The notes beneath the pieces are model-generated. The model saw only the letters and a list, made by a program, of their open reading frames with translations. It was not told the DNA's origin and ran no database searches. Positions 48,230 through 57,632 of a stretch of DNA of 64,000 nt are shown piece after piece. The position numbers and the translations under genes are program-made. Origin of the DNA: Novosphingobium sp. ERN07 (lineage in GTDB: Bacteria > Pseudomonadota > Alphaproteobacteria > Sphingomonadales > Sphingomonadaceae); NCBI RefSeq assembly GCF_012641335.1, contig NZ_JABAID010000004.1:1-64000 (forward strand). Reading direction: 5' to 3'. The first letter of the stretch is position 1, and the number at the start of each line of letters is the position of its first letter.

Positions 48230-49948
48230 ATGCCGAATGCAAACGGGATAACCACCAAGGCGCTTGGCATCAGCTTGGCAGCACTGCTGCTCACAACTTC
48301 CACCGCAGCCCTTGCCGATACGCTGGTCGACAACGTTTCGGGCCGCACGATTGGCACGAACGGTCAGGTCGAACAGTTCACCGGCCTGCTGTTCGACGAT
48401 GCGGGCATGATCAAACGGCTAATCCGCGCGGGCGACAAGAAGCCCAAACCACGAAAGGAATATCAGTATCATATCGACGGCAAGGGCCGCGTGATGCTGC
48501 CCGGCATGATCGATGCGCACGCACACGTCATGGGCATGGGCTTTGCCGCGCTCAGCCTCGATCTGTCCGAAACCACCTCGTTCGCGCAGGCGCTGAACCT
48601 GATCGGCAAATTTGCCGCCGAACACCCGGATCGTCCGTGGATCATCGGGCGGGGATGGAATCAGGAAAAATGGAAACTCGGCCGCTTTCCCACCGCCGCT
48701 GAACTCGATGCCGTAACCGGTGGCCGTCCTGTCTGGCTCGAACGGGTCGATGGCCATGCTGGATGGGCCAACAGCGCCGCCCTCAAGGCCGCAGGCGTTA
48801 CTGCCACAACAAAAGCCCCGAACGGCGGCAACATCGAGCGTGCCCCTGATGGCACTCCGCTCGGCGTGCTGGTCGATTCCGCGATGGAACTCGTCGCCGC
48901 AAAAGTGCCGCCACCACGCGCCGAAGACCGCGACGTTGCCTTCGCCACCGCGCAGCAGATGCTGTTCAAACGCGGCGTCACTGCTGTGACTGATATGGGC
49001 ACATCCATCGAGGATTGGCAGACCTATCGCCGCGCGGGCGATGCCAACCGGCTCTATGTGCGCGTGATGGCCTATGCAGCGGGCACCGAACAAATGACGC
49101 TGATCGGCGGCCCCGGCCCCTCGCCCTGGCTCTACCAGGACCGGCTGCGGCTGAACGGGGTGAAGCTCTATCTCGATGGTGCGCTGGGATCACGCGGGGC
49201 ATGGCTCAAGGCACCTTATGCCGATGCCCCCGGCACAAAGGGCTTGCCGCAACTAAACCAGACCCAGCTTGGCAACCTGATGAGCCGCGCCGCAATGGAC
49301 GGTTTCCAGATCGCCGTTCACGCCATCGGTGATGAAGCCAACGCCACAGTGATCGGTGCGATCAACGACCTGTCAGACACCTACAAGGGTGACCGGCGCT
49401 GGCGCATTGAACATGCCCAGATCGTCGATCCAAAGGATTTTGCAAAGTTCGCGAAGAGCGGGGCCGTCGCCTCGATGCAGCCGGTCCACCAGACTTCGGA
49501 TCGCTTGATGGCTGAAGCAAGGCTTGGGCCGGATCGCCTTGCCGGGGCCTATGCGTGGAAATCACTCAAGACCGCAGGCGTGCGCCTCGCCTTCGGCTCG
49601 GACGCGCCGGTTGAACTGGCTGATCCTTGGGCCGGCCTTGCCGCCGCGATCAGCCGCGAAGGACCAGACGGCCAGCCTGCTGGCGGTTGGCAACCGCAGG
49701 AACGGCTCGCCCCGGCAGAAGCACTTTCGGCCTATACCGCCGACGCCGCATGGGCCGGGTTCGCGGAAAGCAAATTCGGTCGCCTCGCCCCCGGATTGCG
49801 CGCCGATTTCGTGCTGGTCGATGTCGATCCGCTCACCGCCAGCGCGGCACAGGTCCGCGCCGCGAAAGTCAGCGAAACGTGGATCGGTGGCGGCCGTGTC
49901 TGGTCGGCGGAAGAAGGAACCGCCGCCACCAAACCCGTGACGAATTAA
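48230..49948 (+). CDS. secreted YtcJ-type amidohydrolase
   Basis: 572 residues with a Sec signal peptide (GISLAALLLTTSTAALA then D), so exported. It belongs to the metal-dependent amidohydrolase superfamily: the metal-binding HxH is in LPGMIDAHAHVMGMG, a second His lies in IAVHAIGDEANA, another in WRIEHAQIV, and the catalytic Asp in FGSDAPVEL. The N-terminal and C-terminal beta-sandwich halves flank the barrel, as in YtcJ. Substrate unknown (candidates: N-acyl amino acids or cyclic amides). The ATG at 48230 follows a repeat; the longer frame to 48083 is repeat sequence. Confidence 0.85.
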   Translation: MPNANGITTKALGISLAALLLTTSTAALADTLVDNVSGRTIGTNGQVEQFTGLLFDDAGMIKRLIRAGDKKPKPRKEYQYHIDGKGRVMLPGMIDAHAHVMGMGFAALSLDLSETTSFAQALNLIGKFAAEHPDRPWIIGRGWNQEKWKLGRFPTAAELDAVTGGRPVWLERVDGHAGWANSAALKAAGVTATTKAPNGGNIERAPDGTPLGVLVDSAMELVAAKVPPPRAEDRDVAFATAQQMLFKRGVTAVTDMGTSIEDWQTYRRAGDANRLYVRVMAYAAGTEQMTLIGGPGPSPWLYQDRLRLNGVKLYLDGALGSRGAWLKAPYADAPGTKGLPQLNQTQLGNLMSRAAMDGFQIAVHAIGDEANATVIGAINDLSDTYKGDRRWRIEHAQIVDPKDFAKFAKSGAVASMQPVHQTSDRLMAEARLGPDRLAGAYAWKSLKTAGVRLAFGSDAPVELADPWAGLAAAISREGPDGQPAGGWQPQERLAPAEALSAYTADAAWAGFAESKFGRLAPGLRADFVLVDVDPLTASAAQVRAAKVSETWIGGGRVWSAEEGTAATKPVTN

Positions 49949-50766
49949 GGCAGGAGCGGCGGAGTTTGCCCGGCAGCCAGTTCCGCCGCCTTTTCCGCTT
50001 CTTCCTCGGCACGCCGCTTGGCGTCGGCCTTTTCGGTGAAGCGCATCAGGATCAGCGTGCCTTCGAACAGGAACAGCAGCGGTATTGCCAGCATAAGCTG
50101 CGAAACCACGTCTGGCGGCGTCGCCACGGTCGCCACTGCAAAAATAATGACGATCACATACCGCCGCGCCGTGACCAGTTGCGCACGGCTGACGATGCCT
50201 GCGCGGTTCAGCAACATCAGAAGTACCGGCAGCAGAAAGCTGATGCCGAACGCAAGAATGAACTGCATGACAAGGCTGAGGTAATCACCCGTGCCCGGCA
50301 GCGCTTCCAGTTGCAGCCCACCCTTGTTGCCTTCAAAGCCGAGAAACCACTTGAACGCGGTTGGCATGACGATGAAGTAGGCAAGGCTTGCCCCCATCGT
50401 GAACAGGATCGGCGTGGCGAACAGGAACGGCAGAAACGCCCGCTTTTCCTTCGCGTACAGACCCGGCGCGACGAAAGCCCAAAGCTGGTTCGCGATCACA
50501 GGAAAGCTGACGAGAAATGCCGCAAACATCGACACTTTCAGCTCCACAAAGAACGCTTCGTAAAGCTTGGTGTAGATCAGCTTGCCCTGTCCCGGCGGAA
50601 AGGCATGGACCAGCGGCTGCGCAAGGATCGCAAAGATATCGTCGGCAAAATAGAAGCTGACCGCGAAGGCCACTGCCAGCGCATAGACGCAGCGCAGCAA
50701 GCGCGTGCGCAGTTCCAGCAGGTGATCGAGCAGCGGGGCCTGCGTCTCGTCAATATCCCGGATCAT
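49945..50766 (-). CDS. tatC: Sec-independent protein translocase TatC
   Basis: Six-helix core of the twin-arginine translocase, binding signal peptides of folded substrates. 273 residues; N-terminal LLDHLLELRTRLLRC and the conserved FVAPGLYAKEKRAFLPF segment are clear. Four-base overlap with tatB (ATGA). Its stop and that of the convergent amidohydrolase share the bases TTAA (49945-49948). Confidence 0.96.
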   Translation of the reverse strand: MIRDIDETQAPLLDHLLELRTRLLRCVYALAVAFAVSFYFADDIFAILAQPLVHAFPPGQGKLIYTKLYEAFFVELKVSMFAAFLVSFPVIANQLWAFVAPGLYAKEKRAFLPFLFATPILFTMGASLAYFIVMPTAFKWFLGFEGNKGGLQLEALPGTGDYLSLVMQFILAFGISFLLPVLLMLLNRAGIVSRAQLVTARRYVIVIIFAVATVATPPDVVSQLMLAIPLLFLFEGTLILMRFTEKADAKRRAEEEAEKAAELAAGQTPPLLP

Positions 50767-51167
50767 GGCTTCGAAGCCTCCGGCTTTGTCGCCTGTTCAG
50801 GCGGCATCGGGCCGATCATCACCGGATCGGACGCCGCATTTGGGACATCCGAAGGTAGCGGCGTGGGGAACGGATCGTTCTGATCGACCGCCGCATCGGG
50901 CGTTTGCCCTTCAGCAGCGGCAGCTTCTTGCGCTGCCGTTTCGCGCATGATCCGCTCGTTCTGCTCTTTCCACTTCTTCTCCATCTCCTCCATTTCCGCT
51001 TCGCGGATCATCGTTTCGATGCCTGAACGGAAGTGGTTGGAAACGCGGCGCATTTTCGCCACCCAACGGCCTGCAGTGCGCAGGGCGAGCGGCAAGTCCT
51101 TCGGGCCGATCACCACGATCGCCACGATGACCAGCACCAGAAGTTCGGACGCGCCGATATCGAACAC
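50763..51167 (-). CDS. tatB: Sec-independent protein translocase TatB
   Basis: Single-span subunit that receives twin-arginine substrates with TatC. The N-terminus MFDIGASELLVLVIVAIVVI ends in GPKDLPLALRTAGRW, the typical transmembrane-hinge-amphipathic helix layout with the conserved Gly-Pro. A charged helix and an acidic, Pro-rich tail follow. 134 aa. Confidence 0.94.
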   Translation of the reverse strand: MFDIGASELLVLVIVAIVVIGPKDLPLALRTAGRWVAKMRRVSNHFRSGIETMIREAEMEEMEKKWKEQNERIMRETAAQEAAAAEGQTPDAAVDQNDPFPTPLPSDVPNAASDPVMIGPMPPEQATKPEASKP

Positions 51168-51193
51168 GGCTATAGCGCCTTTATATCAGCAGC

Positions 51194-51433
51194 TTACTGG
51201 GCCTGATCGGTCGACGTCGGAGCAGGCGCGGGCGCTGCGGGTGGCGGCGTCTGCTGCTGGATCTGTGCAGGCGGCGGGGTAACGGGCTTGTTGTCCTCGT
51301 CGGTCATACCCTGCTTGAAGCTTTTGATACCCTTGCCGAAATCGCCCATCATCTCGGAAATGCGGCCACGGCCAAACAGGACCAGCACGACCAGCGCCAG
51401 CACGATCAGGTGCGGAAGGGAAAGACCACCCAT
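51194..51433 (-). CDS. tatA: Sec-independent protein translocase TatA
   Basis: Pore-forming subunit of the Tat pathway (79 aa). An N-terminal helix ([16 protein letters not shown]), then the [20 protein letters not shown] amphipathic helix with FG at the hinge, then a Pro/Ala/Gln-rich tail. A 26-base gap to tatB. First Tat gene after scpB, in the same orientation. Confidence 0.94.
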   Translation of the reverse strand: MGGLSLPHLIVLALVVLVLFGRGRISEMMGDFGKGIKSFKQGMTDEDNKPVTPPPAQIQQQTPPPAAPAPAPTSTDQAQ

Positions 51434-51485
51434 GTCACTAACTCCTTTGCGCCCCTAGATAGGGACGGCGCGCCCCACTTGCCAG

Positions 51486-52094
51486 CTATTCCGCACTTTC
51501 TTCGTCACGCGGAACAGCGTCTCCCGTGTCCCCATCATCACCCCCCGTCAAGACGGCAAACGCCTCGTCCACGGGATCAAGCAGCCCGGCTGCCCGCAGT
51601 TCGTCGATTCCCGGCAGATCGCGGCGTGATTGTAGCCCGAAATGCGTGAGAAATTCGGGAGTTGTCGCATAAATCGTCGGCCGCCCCGGAACTTCGCGCC
51701 GCCCGGCAATACGTATCCAGCCCGCCTCCAGCAGCACGTCCAGAGTGCCCTTCGCGGTCTGCACACCGCGAATCGCCTCAATCTCTGCGCGGCTGACAGG
51801 CTCGTGATAGGCGACGATGGCGAGCGCTTCGGTGGCCGCGCGCGAGAGGCGTCTTGGCTCTTCCTTTTCGCGGCGGAGCAGATGGGCCAGATCAGGGGCG
51901 GTCTGGAAGTGCCAGCGCCCCCCTCGCTCCACCAGATGTACGCCTCGGTGCGCGTAGGTGCATTTCAGTGCACTTAAGGATGAACGCACATCCGCGCCTT
52001 CAAGATGCGCAGAAATCTCTTGTTCCGTAAGGGGTTGCTGGGCCGCAAACAGCGTGGCCTCAACTGCGCGTTCAAGGTCGTCAGGCCGCGTCAT
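51486..52094 (-). CDS. scpB: segregation and condensation protein B
   Basis: Winged-helix subunit of the SMC-ScpAB condensin. Two winged-helix domains in about 170 residues: LERAVEATLFAAQQPLTEQEIS at the N-terminus, then ATEALAIVAYHEPVSRAEIEAIRGV, which is highly conserved. A short acidic tail ends the 202 aa. Four-base overlap with scpA (ATGA). Confidence 0.94.
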   Translation of the reverse strand: MTRPDDLERAVEATLFAAQQPLTEQEISAHLEGADVRSSLSALKCTYAHRGVHLVERGGRWHFQTAPDLAHLLRREKEEPRRLSRAATEALAIVAYHEPVSRAEIEAIRGVQTAKGTLDVLLEAGWIRIAGRREVPGRPTIYATTPEFLTHFGLQSRRDLPGIDELRAAGLLDPVDEAFAVLTGGDDGDTGDAVPRDEESAE

Positions 52095-52888
52095 GTGCGC
52101 GCAGCCCGCAACATCAACGGCCCGAATGCCTGATCCTGCGCGATATCCGCCCTGCCCTGCTTCGCCAGTTCTAGCGCCGCGAGAAAGCTCGACGCGAGCG
52201 CAGATTTGCGCAGTTGGGGATCACCATCCAGCGGCAGGAACGCCCGCAGATCGGTCCATTCAACAGCGACACCCAACATCTTCGCAACACGCGCCAGCGC
52301 CGCATCCAATGTCATCACCGCACGTTCGCGCACCATGTGGACCACCGGCTGATTCCGCTGCTTGATCGCACCATAGGCCTGGATCAGAGAGAAAATATCG
52401 CACTTCCACAAGGCCTTGCGATCAACGCGCAACCCCTCTGGCGCGCCTCGCATGAACACTTCACGCCCAACCCGATCCCGCGCCATCAGCCGCGCCCCGG
52501 CCTCGCGCATCGCGCCCAACCTTTGCAGCCGCAATTGCAGTTTTAGTGCCAGTTCTTCAGGGCTTGGCTGCACTTCAGGATCGCGTGGGAGCAACAACAG
52601 CGATTTGAGATAGGCAAGCCACGCCGCCATCACGAGGTAATCGGCGGCCAGTTCCAGCTTCAGCGCCTTGGCACGCTCAATATAGTCGAGATACTGGCCA
52701 ACCAGTTCAAGTATCGAGATTTTCCGAAGGTCTACCTTCTGCCGCCGGGCCAGTTCCAGCAGCAGGTCGAGCGGGCCTTCCCAGCCGTCAAGTTCCAGAT
52801 AGAGCGCCGCATCACCGCTTTGCGCAGATGCCACGCCGCCCCACTCGGCATCATCACCGAACAGCATGGGTTCGGTGAGATCGTCCAT
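52091..52888 (-). CDS. scpA: segregation and condensation protein A
   Basis: Kleisin subunit bridging the SMC heads. The conserved N-terminus GWEGPLDLLLELARRQKVDL (residues 33-52) and the middle YLVMAAWLAYLKSLLLLP are clear, followed by a C-terminal winged helix. 265 aa. Its start overlaps the nagZ stop by one base (TGATG). Confidence 0.94.
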   Translation of the reverse strand: MDDLTEPMLFGDDAEWGGVASAQSGDAALYLELDGWEGPLDLLLELARRQKVDLRKISILELVGQYLDYIERAKALKLELAADYLVMAAWLAYLKSLLLLPRDPEVQPSPEELALKLQLRLQRLGAMREAGARLMARDRVGREVFMRGAPEGLRVDRKALWKCDIFSLIQAYGAIKQRNQPVVHMVRERAVMTLDAALARVAKMLGVAVEWTDLRAFLPLDGDPQLRKSALASSFLAALELAKQGRADIAQDQAFGPLMLRAART

Positions 52889-53904
52889 CAGGCAAGTTTC
52901 AGCAAGCTGTCACGCGTGGCGAGGAGCGTGCGCTGTTCGGCAAGATCGGCGGGGCCATCGAAAGCGGCAGTAGGGGCAAGGGCACGGTCAAGCCGCTGCG
53001 CGGTCTTTGCGCTCATGGGGCCAAGCGCCTTGGCGATGCCCACCATGTCGTCCATTTTCGCCCAGCAATTCAGCGCGATATCACAACCCGCCGCCTGCGC
53101 GCGCGCCGCGCGATCAGGCACCGCACCGCCCAGCGCCTGCATATCGAGATCGTCAGTCAGCAGCAGGCCATCGAAACCAATGGCCTTGCGAATGATCTCT
53201 TCGATCACGAAAGGAGAAAGCGTGGCAGGATTTTCCGCATCCCACGCAGTAAAGCGCAAATGCCCGGTCATGCCGATGGTGGCGTCCTTCAGTGTGCGGA
53301 ACGGCGCAAGATCCTGCTCCAGTTCCTCTGCCGAGGCGGTGACCAGCGGAGTTTCCTTGTGGCTATCGACCAGCGAGCGGCCATGCCCCGGCATGTGCTT
53401 GACAACGCCGGCAATTCCGGCGCGCGCAAGGCCGTCGATCGTGGCCCGGCCCAGCGCGGCCACGCGCATCGGTTCGGTGCCCAAAGCGCGGTCCCCGATC
53501 ACGTCATGCGCGCCGGGTTGGCGCACATCGAGAAGTGGCAGGCAATCAACGCTGATACCGGCTTCGGCAAGATCCAGCCCAAGCGCATGGGCATTGGCGC
53601 GCGCGGCCTCTATCGCGCTGGCGGGCGCGATCTCGTAAAGCCGGTCGAACGCTTCACCCGCTGGGTAGGGCAACCAGACCGGCGGCTTCATCCGCGCGAC
53701 ACGGCCGCCTTCCTGATCGATACAGATGAAAGTGCGATCCCGCCCATGAAGGCTGCGCAGATCATCGGTCAGCGCACGAACCTGTTCACGGGTTTCGACA
53801 TTGCGACCGAACAGGATGTATCCAGCAGGATTGCAATCGCGGAAAAACGCGCGTTCGTCGTCGGTCAGGACCGGGCCGGACAGGCCGAAGATGGCGGGCA
53901 GCAT
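52888..53904 (-). CDS. nagZ: beta-N-acetylhexosaminidase NagZ
   Basis: GH3 glycosidase that removes GlcNAc from GlcNAc-anhydroMurNAc peptides during peptidoglycan recycling. Motifs: FICIDQEGGRVARM, KHMPGHGRSLVDSHKE (the catalytic Asp-His dyad) and LLTDDLDMQALGG (the Asp nucleophile). 338 aa, no signal peptide, so cytoplasmic. Its products feed the amidase and AmpG/Amp-type pathways; no ampC-like gene is nearby. Confidence 0.95.
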   Translation of the reverse strand: MLPAIFGLSGPVLTDDERAFFRDCNPAGYILFGRNVETREQVRALTDDLRSLHGRDRTFICIDQEGGRVARMKPPVWLPYPAGEAFDRLYEIAPASAIEAARANAHALGLDLAEAGISVDCLPLLDVRQPGAHDVIGDRALGTEPMRVAALGRATIDGLARAGIAGVVKHMPGHGRSLVDSHKETPLVTASAEELEQDLAPFRTLKDATIGMTGHLRFTAWDAENPATLSPFVIEEIIRKAIGFDGLLLTDDLDMQALGGAVPDRAARAQAAGCDIALNCWAKMDDMVGIAKALGPMSAKTAQRLDRALAPTAAFDGPADLAEQRTLLATRDSLLKLA

Positions 53905-54008
53905 GGGCCTTGGTTCGCGCAGCCGTGCGGGTTTTGCAAGGGCGGTTGCGGCGAAGTTGGGGGAAAAGGGGGCCTAGAACCTGCCTCTCCCTCAGCCTGC
54001 GGCTGGCA

Positions 54009-54093
54009 CCTCCCCATTTGTGCTTCGCAAAAACGGGGAGGATTGTGACTGCATGCACCTCCCCATTTTTCCGCAGGACAAATGGGGAGGTGC
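54009..54093. repeat. two tandem hairpin-forming intergenic repeats
   Basis: The first hairpin pairs CCTCCCC (54009-54015) with GGGGAGG (54035-54041). The second is a perfect 14-bp inverted repeat, GCACCTCCCCATTT (54055-54068) with AAATGGGGAGGTGC (54080-54093). Both share CACCTCCCCATTT, so they are copies of one element. They sit between nagZ and the SPOR gene (both minus strand) and could attenuate or terminate transcription from the SPOR gene; no T-run follows. Confidence 0.72.
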
Positions 54094-54124
54094 GAGCGCC
54101 GTCAGACGCGGTCGGACGGGCTAA

Positions 54125-55012
54125 TTAGCGTTTTACCTGACACTTCAGGCCGCCGGCCTGCAGCTTGCGGCACAAGGCATCGGCGGCGGCGGCATCACCC
54201 GCAACCGCCTGAAGGCGATAGACGGTGCCGATATCGGCCTTGCCTTCGATCACGCGGTGCGACAGGCCCTTGAGCGCTTCGTGATTGCCAACAAGCTTCT
54301 GCCAGCCGGCTTCGGCTGTGGCTTTTGACGAGAACGCGCCAACCTGAACACCGACGCCGCCCGTGGCGGGTGCAGCAGCAGGCGCTGCTGAAGCAGCGGC
54401 GCTTGGTTTGGCCGATGGCGATGCAGTGGGCGTGGGCGAGGCGGAATTGGCGAGGTTGGCCGAAGGCTTCTGCCCCTCGCTCACCTTGAAGCTGGAATCG
54501 CCGGTGCCAGCGAAAGTCTTGCCACCCGGATCGCTCGGCGCGACCTTGTAGGGTTCCTTGCTAGCTTCGATCAGGCTTCCATCGGCATTGTTTGCCACCG
54601 AATTGCGATTGCTGGCATACCAGATCCCGCCAATCAGCGCGGCGAGCGCGAGCAGACCTGCCAGCGCAAAGCCGATCAGACGGCCATTGCCGCTGTCTTC
54701 TTCTTCGCCATCAACATCGTCAGCGCTTTCCAGCCACGGCAGACGATCTTCATCGCCAAGGGCCAGACGTTGATCACCGACCTGTTCGCTGACAACGTCT
54801 TCGGCCAACTGATCAACGTCGTTATTTGAAACGCCGACAGCGGCCCCGCCGCTGCCAAGCGCCCGACGTGCCGCTGCTTCGGGATCGCCCATGACGTCAC
54901 GCGCATCGTCCGCCAGTTCATCCAACTCCTCGGAGACATTGAACGGCTTCAGCCCTTCGGGCTGCAGCACTGTCTTCTTGTCCCAGTCGTTCTGGTCGTT
55001 ATCGCCCTGCAT
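54125..55012 (-). CDS. SPOR-domain membrane protein
   Basis: 295 residues: an acidic cytoplasmic N-terminus, one transmembrane helix (IGFALAGLLALAALIGGIWY, about residues 125-144), an Ala/Ser/Pro-rich spacer and a C-terminal SPOR domain (GVQVGAFSSKATAEAGW to LQAGGLKCQVKR). SPOR domains bind glycan strands without stem peptides at division sites. The ATG at 55012 follows AAGGA by 6 bases, while the TTG at 55030 is unlikely. The position between argS and nagZ is typical of alphaproteobacteria, where this protein is often called an FtsN-like or SPOR protein. Confidence 0.87.
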   Translation of the reverse strand: MQGDNDQNDWDKKTVLQPEGLKPFNVSEELDELADDARDVMGDPEAAARRALGSGGAAVGVSNNDVDQLAEDVVSEQVGDQRLALGDEDRLPWLESADDVDGEEEDSGNGRLIGFALAGLLALAALIGGIWYASNRNSVANNADGSLIEASKEPYKVAPSDPGGKTFAGTGDSSFKVSEGQKPSANLANSASPTPTASPSAKPSAAASAAPAAAPATGGVGVQVGAFSSKATAEAGWQKLVGNHEALKGLSHRVIEGKADIGTVYRLQAVAGDAAAADALCRKLQAGGLKCQVKR

Positions 55013-55042
55013 GTCTTGTCCTTGCCCCAATATACGGTGACG

Positions 55043-56791
55043 TCAGAGTTCTTCCGCAGCCTCAACGCCAAGCAGCGCAAGACCATTGCGGATTACCTGC
55101 CCGATTTGTGCGGCAAGGAAAAGGCGAGCTGCGGTCAAACCGGAGTCATGTGCCACAATGAACCGTTTCTCAGGCCGATCATTCCCCAGATTGTAATAGG
55201 AGTGGAAGGCCGAAGCGAGATCATGGAGGAAGAAGGCGATGCGGTGCGGTTCGCGCGCCACGGCGGCAGCTTCGACGGTGCGCGGGAACTGCGCCGCCAG
55301 CTTTACCAGCGCCAGCTCTTCGTCACCCAGCAACCCGAGGTTTTCCGCTGAAGGAACAAAGCCTTCGTCGGCGCCCTTGCGAATGTTCCGGCAGATGCGC
55401 GCGTGGGCATACTGCACGTAGAACACTGGGTTGTCCTTGCTGGCTTCAACCACCTTGGCGAAATCGAAGTCCATCTGCGCGTCAGGCTTGCGGGTGAGCA
55501 TGGTGAAGCGCACCACATCCTTCCCAACTTCGCCCACCACATCAGCAAGCGTTACGAAAGTCCCGGCCCGTTTCGACATTTTCACCGGTTGGCCATCGCG
55601 CAGAAGCTGCACCATCTGCACCAGCTTAACCTCGAAAGGCTTGGCCGTGCCGCCATCGGCGCTGGTGAGCGCGGCGACAGCGGCCTTGATCCGCTTTACC
55701 GTCCCGGCATGGTCCGCGCCCCAGATATCCACCAGCGCATCGGCATTCTGCGCCTTCTGGAAGTGATAGGCGAGGTCTGCACCGAAATAGGTCCACGCGC
55801 CGTTCGATTTCTTGATCGGGCGGTCCTGATCGTCTCCAAACTTCGTGGAGCGGAAAAGCGGCAGTTCGACCGGTTCCCAGTCTTCGAGCGTCTTGCCCTT
55901 GGGCGCTTCGAGCTGGCCATCATAGACCAGATCGTGCGCACGCAGCCATTGTTCGGCGGCATCGACCTTGCCCGATGCCTGTAGTTCCGCTTCGGACGAG
56001 AAAAGATCGTGGCGGATGCCGAGCGTGGCGAGATCGGCGCGGATCATGTCCATCATCGCGGCAACCGCGCGGGTGCGGAACAGGATGAGCCAGTCCGCTT
56101 CGGGCGCGGTGGCATACTGATCACCAAATTCGGCGGCGAGCGCCTGGCCCACGGGCACGAGGTAGTCGCCCGGATAGAGGCCTTCCGGGATCTCGATGCT
56201 TCCGCCGAGCGCTTCGCGATACCGCATGTGGACCGAGCGGGCGAGAACATCGACCTGCGCGCCCGCATCGTTGACGTAATACTCCTTGGTGACCTTGTGT
56301 CCGCTGTAGGCAAGCAGATCGGCCAGCGCATCGCCCACCACCGCACCACGGCAGTGGCCCATATGCATGGGGCCGGTGGGGTTGGCCGAAACATATTCGA
56401 CATTCACGACCTTGCCGCCGCCCATCTGCGAACGGCCATAATCGCCACCGCTCTGCGCGATCAAAGCGAGTTCGCCGCGCCATGCGTCATCGGTCAGGCG
56501 CAAGTTGATGAAGCCGGGACCGGCGATCTCGGAAGAGACAACGCGCGGTTCCTTTTCCAGTTCGGCCACGAGCGCGGCTGCCAATGCGCGCGGATTGGTT
56601 CCGGCGGGCTTGGCCAGAACCATCGCGGCGTTCGTGGACAGATCACCATGCGACGGATCGCGCGGCGGCTCGCACGTAACGGCGCCTCGCGGCAAGCCTG
56701 CTGGCAGTGTGCCAGCGGCTTCGAGCGCGGTCAGCGCGGTGTCGATTACCGAAGCGAAATCGGCGTGAAGGTTGATCCGGGCGTCAGTCAT
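55043..56791 (-). CDS. argS: arginyl-tRNA synthetase
   Basis: Class I aminoacyl-tRNA synthetase charging tRNA-Arg. 582 aa with the HIGH-type motif as MHMGHCRG (in SANPTGPMHMGH), the KMSKS-like KMSKRAGTFVTL, an N-terminal Add-1 domain (FINLRLTDDAW) and a C-terminal anticodon-binding helical domain (DLASAFHSYYN). Thirty bases separate it from the SPOR gene, so they are probably co-transcribed. Confidence 0.97.
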   Translation of the reverse strand: MTDARINLHADFASVIDTALTALEAAGTLPAGLPRGAVTCEPPRDPSHGDLSTNAAMVLAKPAGTNPRALAAALVAELEKEPRVVSSEIAGPGFINLRLTDDAWRGELALIAQSGGDYGRSQMGGGKVVNVEYVSANPTGPMHMGHCRGAVVGDALADLLAYSGHKVTKEYYVNDAGAQVDVLARSVHMRYREALGGSIEIPEGLYPGDYLVPVGQALAAEFGDQYATAPEADWLILFRTRAVAAMMDMIRADLATLGIRHDLFSSEAELQASGKVDAAEQWLRAHDLVYDGQLEAPKGKTLEDWEPVELPLFRSTKFGDDQDRPIKKSNGAWTYFGADLAYHFQKAQNADALVDIWGADHAGTVKRIKAAVAALTSADGGTAKPFEVKLVQMVQLLRDGQPVKMSKRAGTFVTLADVVGEVGKDVVRFTMLTRKPDAQMDFDFAKVVEASKDNPVFYVQYAHARICRNIRKGADEGFVPSAENLGLLGDEELALVKLAAQFPRTVEAAAVAREPHRIAFFLHDLASAFHSYYNLGNDRPEKRFIVAHDSGLTAARLFLAAQIGQVIRNGLALLGVEAAEEL

Positions 56792-56827
56792 GGCCGCGCG
56801 GTTAGCCCAATCGCGGCGGGAACGGAA

Positions 56828-56842
56828 GGGCGCTGTGCGCCC
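56828..56842 (-). terminator. possible weak terminator hairpin
   Basis: GGGCGC/GCGCCC (56828-56833 with 56837-56842, loop TGT) lies 7 bases after the stop of the lipoprotein gene on the minus strand, followed by TTCCGTTCC rather than a clean T-run. It may be a weak terminator or chance. Confidence 0.35.
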
Positions 56843-56848
56843 CTACGC

Positions 56849-57517
56849 TTACTTGCGGACGTTGAACTGCAATTGCGCGTCAGTAAGCTGGAAGCCCACC
56901 AGCAGTTCGAAATTGGCGCGGGCAAGCGCGGCCTTCACATCGGGCTGTGACAGCGGATCGACAGCAGCGTCCTGATCACCTGCGCGGCGCTTGCGGGTGA
57001 TGCGCTTCACCACGTCTTCCGGCAGCGATGCTTCGGCCTTTTCGACATAGGCCGCAGCTTGCGCCTTTGCGCTGGCGCGGGCCTGACCATCGGCAAATTC
57101 GATCACGACCTTGCCCAGCCGCTTGGCGACGACAGTGTTGCCGCCACGGATGACAGTGGAGAAATAGGGCAGTTCCACCCGACGTGCGCCGCTGGTGTTG
57201 CTGCGGCGGGCCAGCACATCGAAGCTGGCGACCGAATAGAGCTTTTCACCTTCGGAACACTGCGCGCGCAGGTTGGTGATGACCGCTTCTACATCAATCG
57301 CTGCCGAATCGGTACGCGCCGGATCGGAGAACAGCGTAACGTCGCCCGTGTAATCAGGGATGCCGACGCGCGGGCATGGATCGCGCAGTGCGGTAACGCC
57401 AACGGCATCATCCACCACCAGTTCGCCGCGCTTTCCGCCGCAGCCACCAAGCGCCAGCGCCACCACAAGCGGAGCGCCCAGAAGGGCGAGACGGCGGGCG
57501 GATGCGTTCATGGGCAC
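56849..57517 (-). CDS. putative lipoprotein of unknown function
   Basis: 222 residues with a lipoprotein signal: RRLALLGAPLVVALALGGCGG, lipobox ALGGC. The mature part is beta-rich (YSVASFDVLARRS, RVELPYFSTVIRGG) with a helical C-terminal third. No family recognised with confidence. The start is probably the GTG at 57517 because AAGGA lies 6 bases upstream; an ATG two codons later (57511) is the alternative. Divergent from ispH with a 115-base gap. Confidence 0.78.
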   Translation of the reverse strand: MPMNASARRLALLGAPLVVALALGGCGGKRGELVVDDAVGVTALRDPCPRVGIPDYTGDVTLFSDPARTDSAAIDVEAVITNLRAQCSEGEKLYSVASFDVLARRSNTSGARRVELPYFSTVIRGGNTVVAKRLGKVVIEFADGQARASAKAQAAAYVEKAEASLPEDVVKRITRKRRAGDQDAAVDPLSQPDVKAALARANFELLVGFQLTDAQLQFNVRK

Positions 57518-57632
57518 TGTCTATCCTTAAGATCACGGCGGCGCACGCGGCACCGGAATTTGCGCCACCTCTAATCGCCACAATGGCTTTCGGCAATGGC
57601 GGTGGGCTGCGCTTGCTGCTAAGTGCCGCTGC

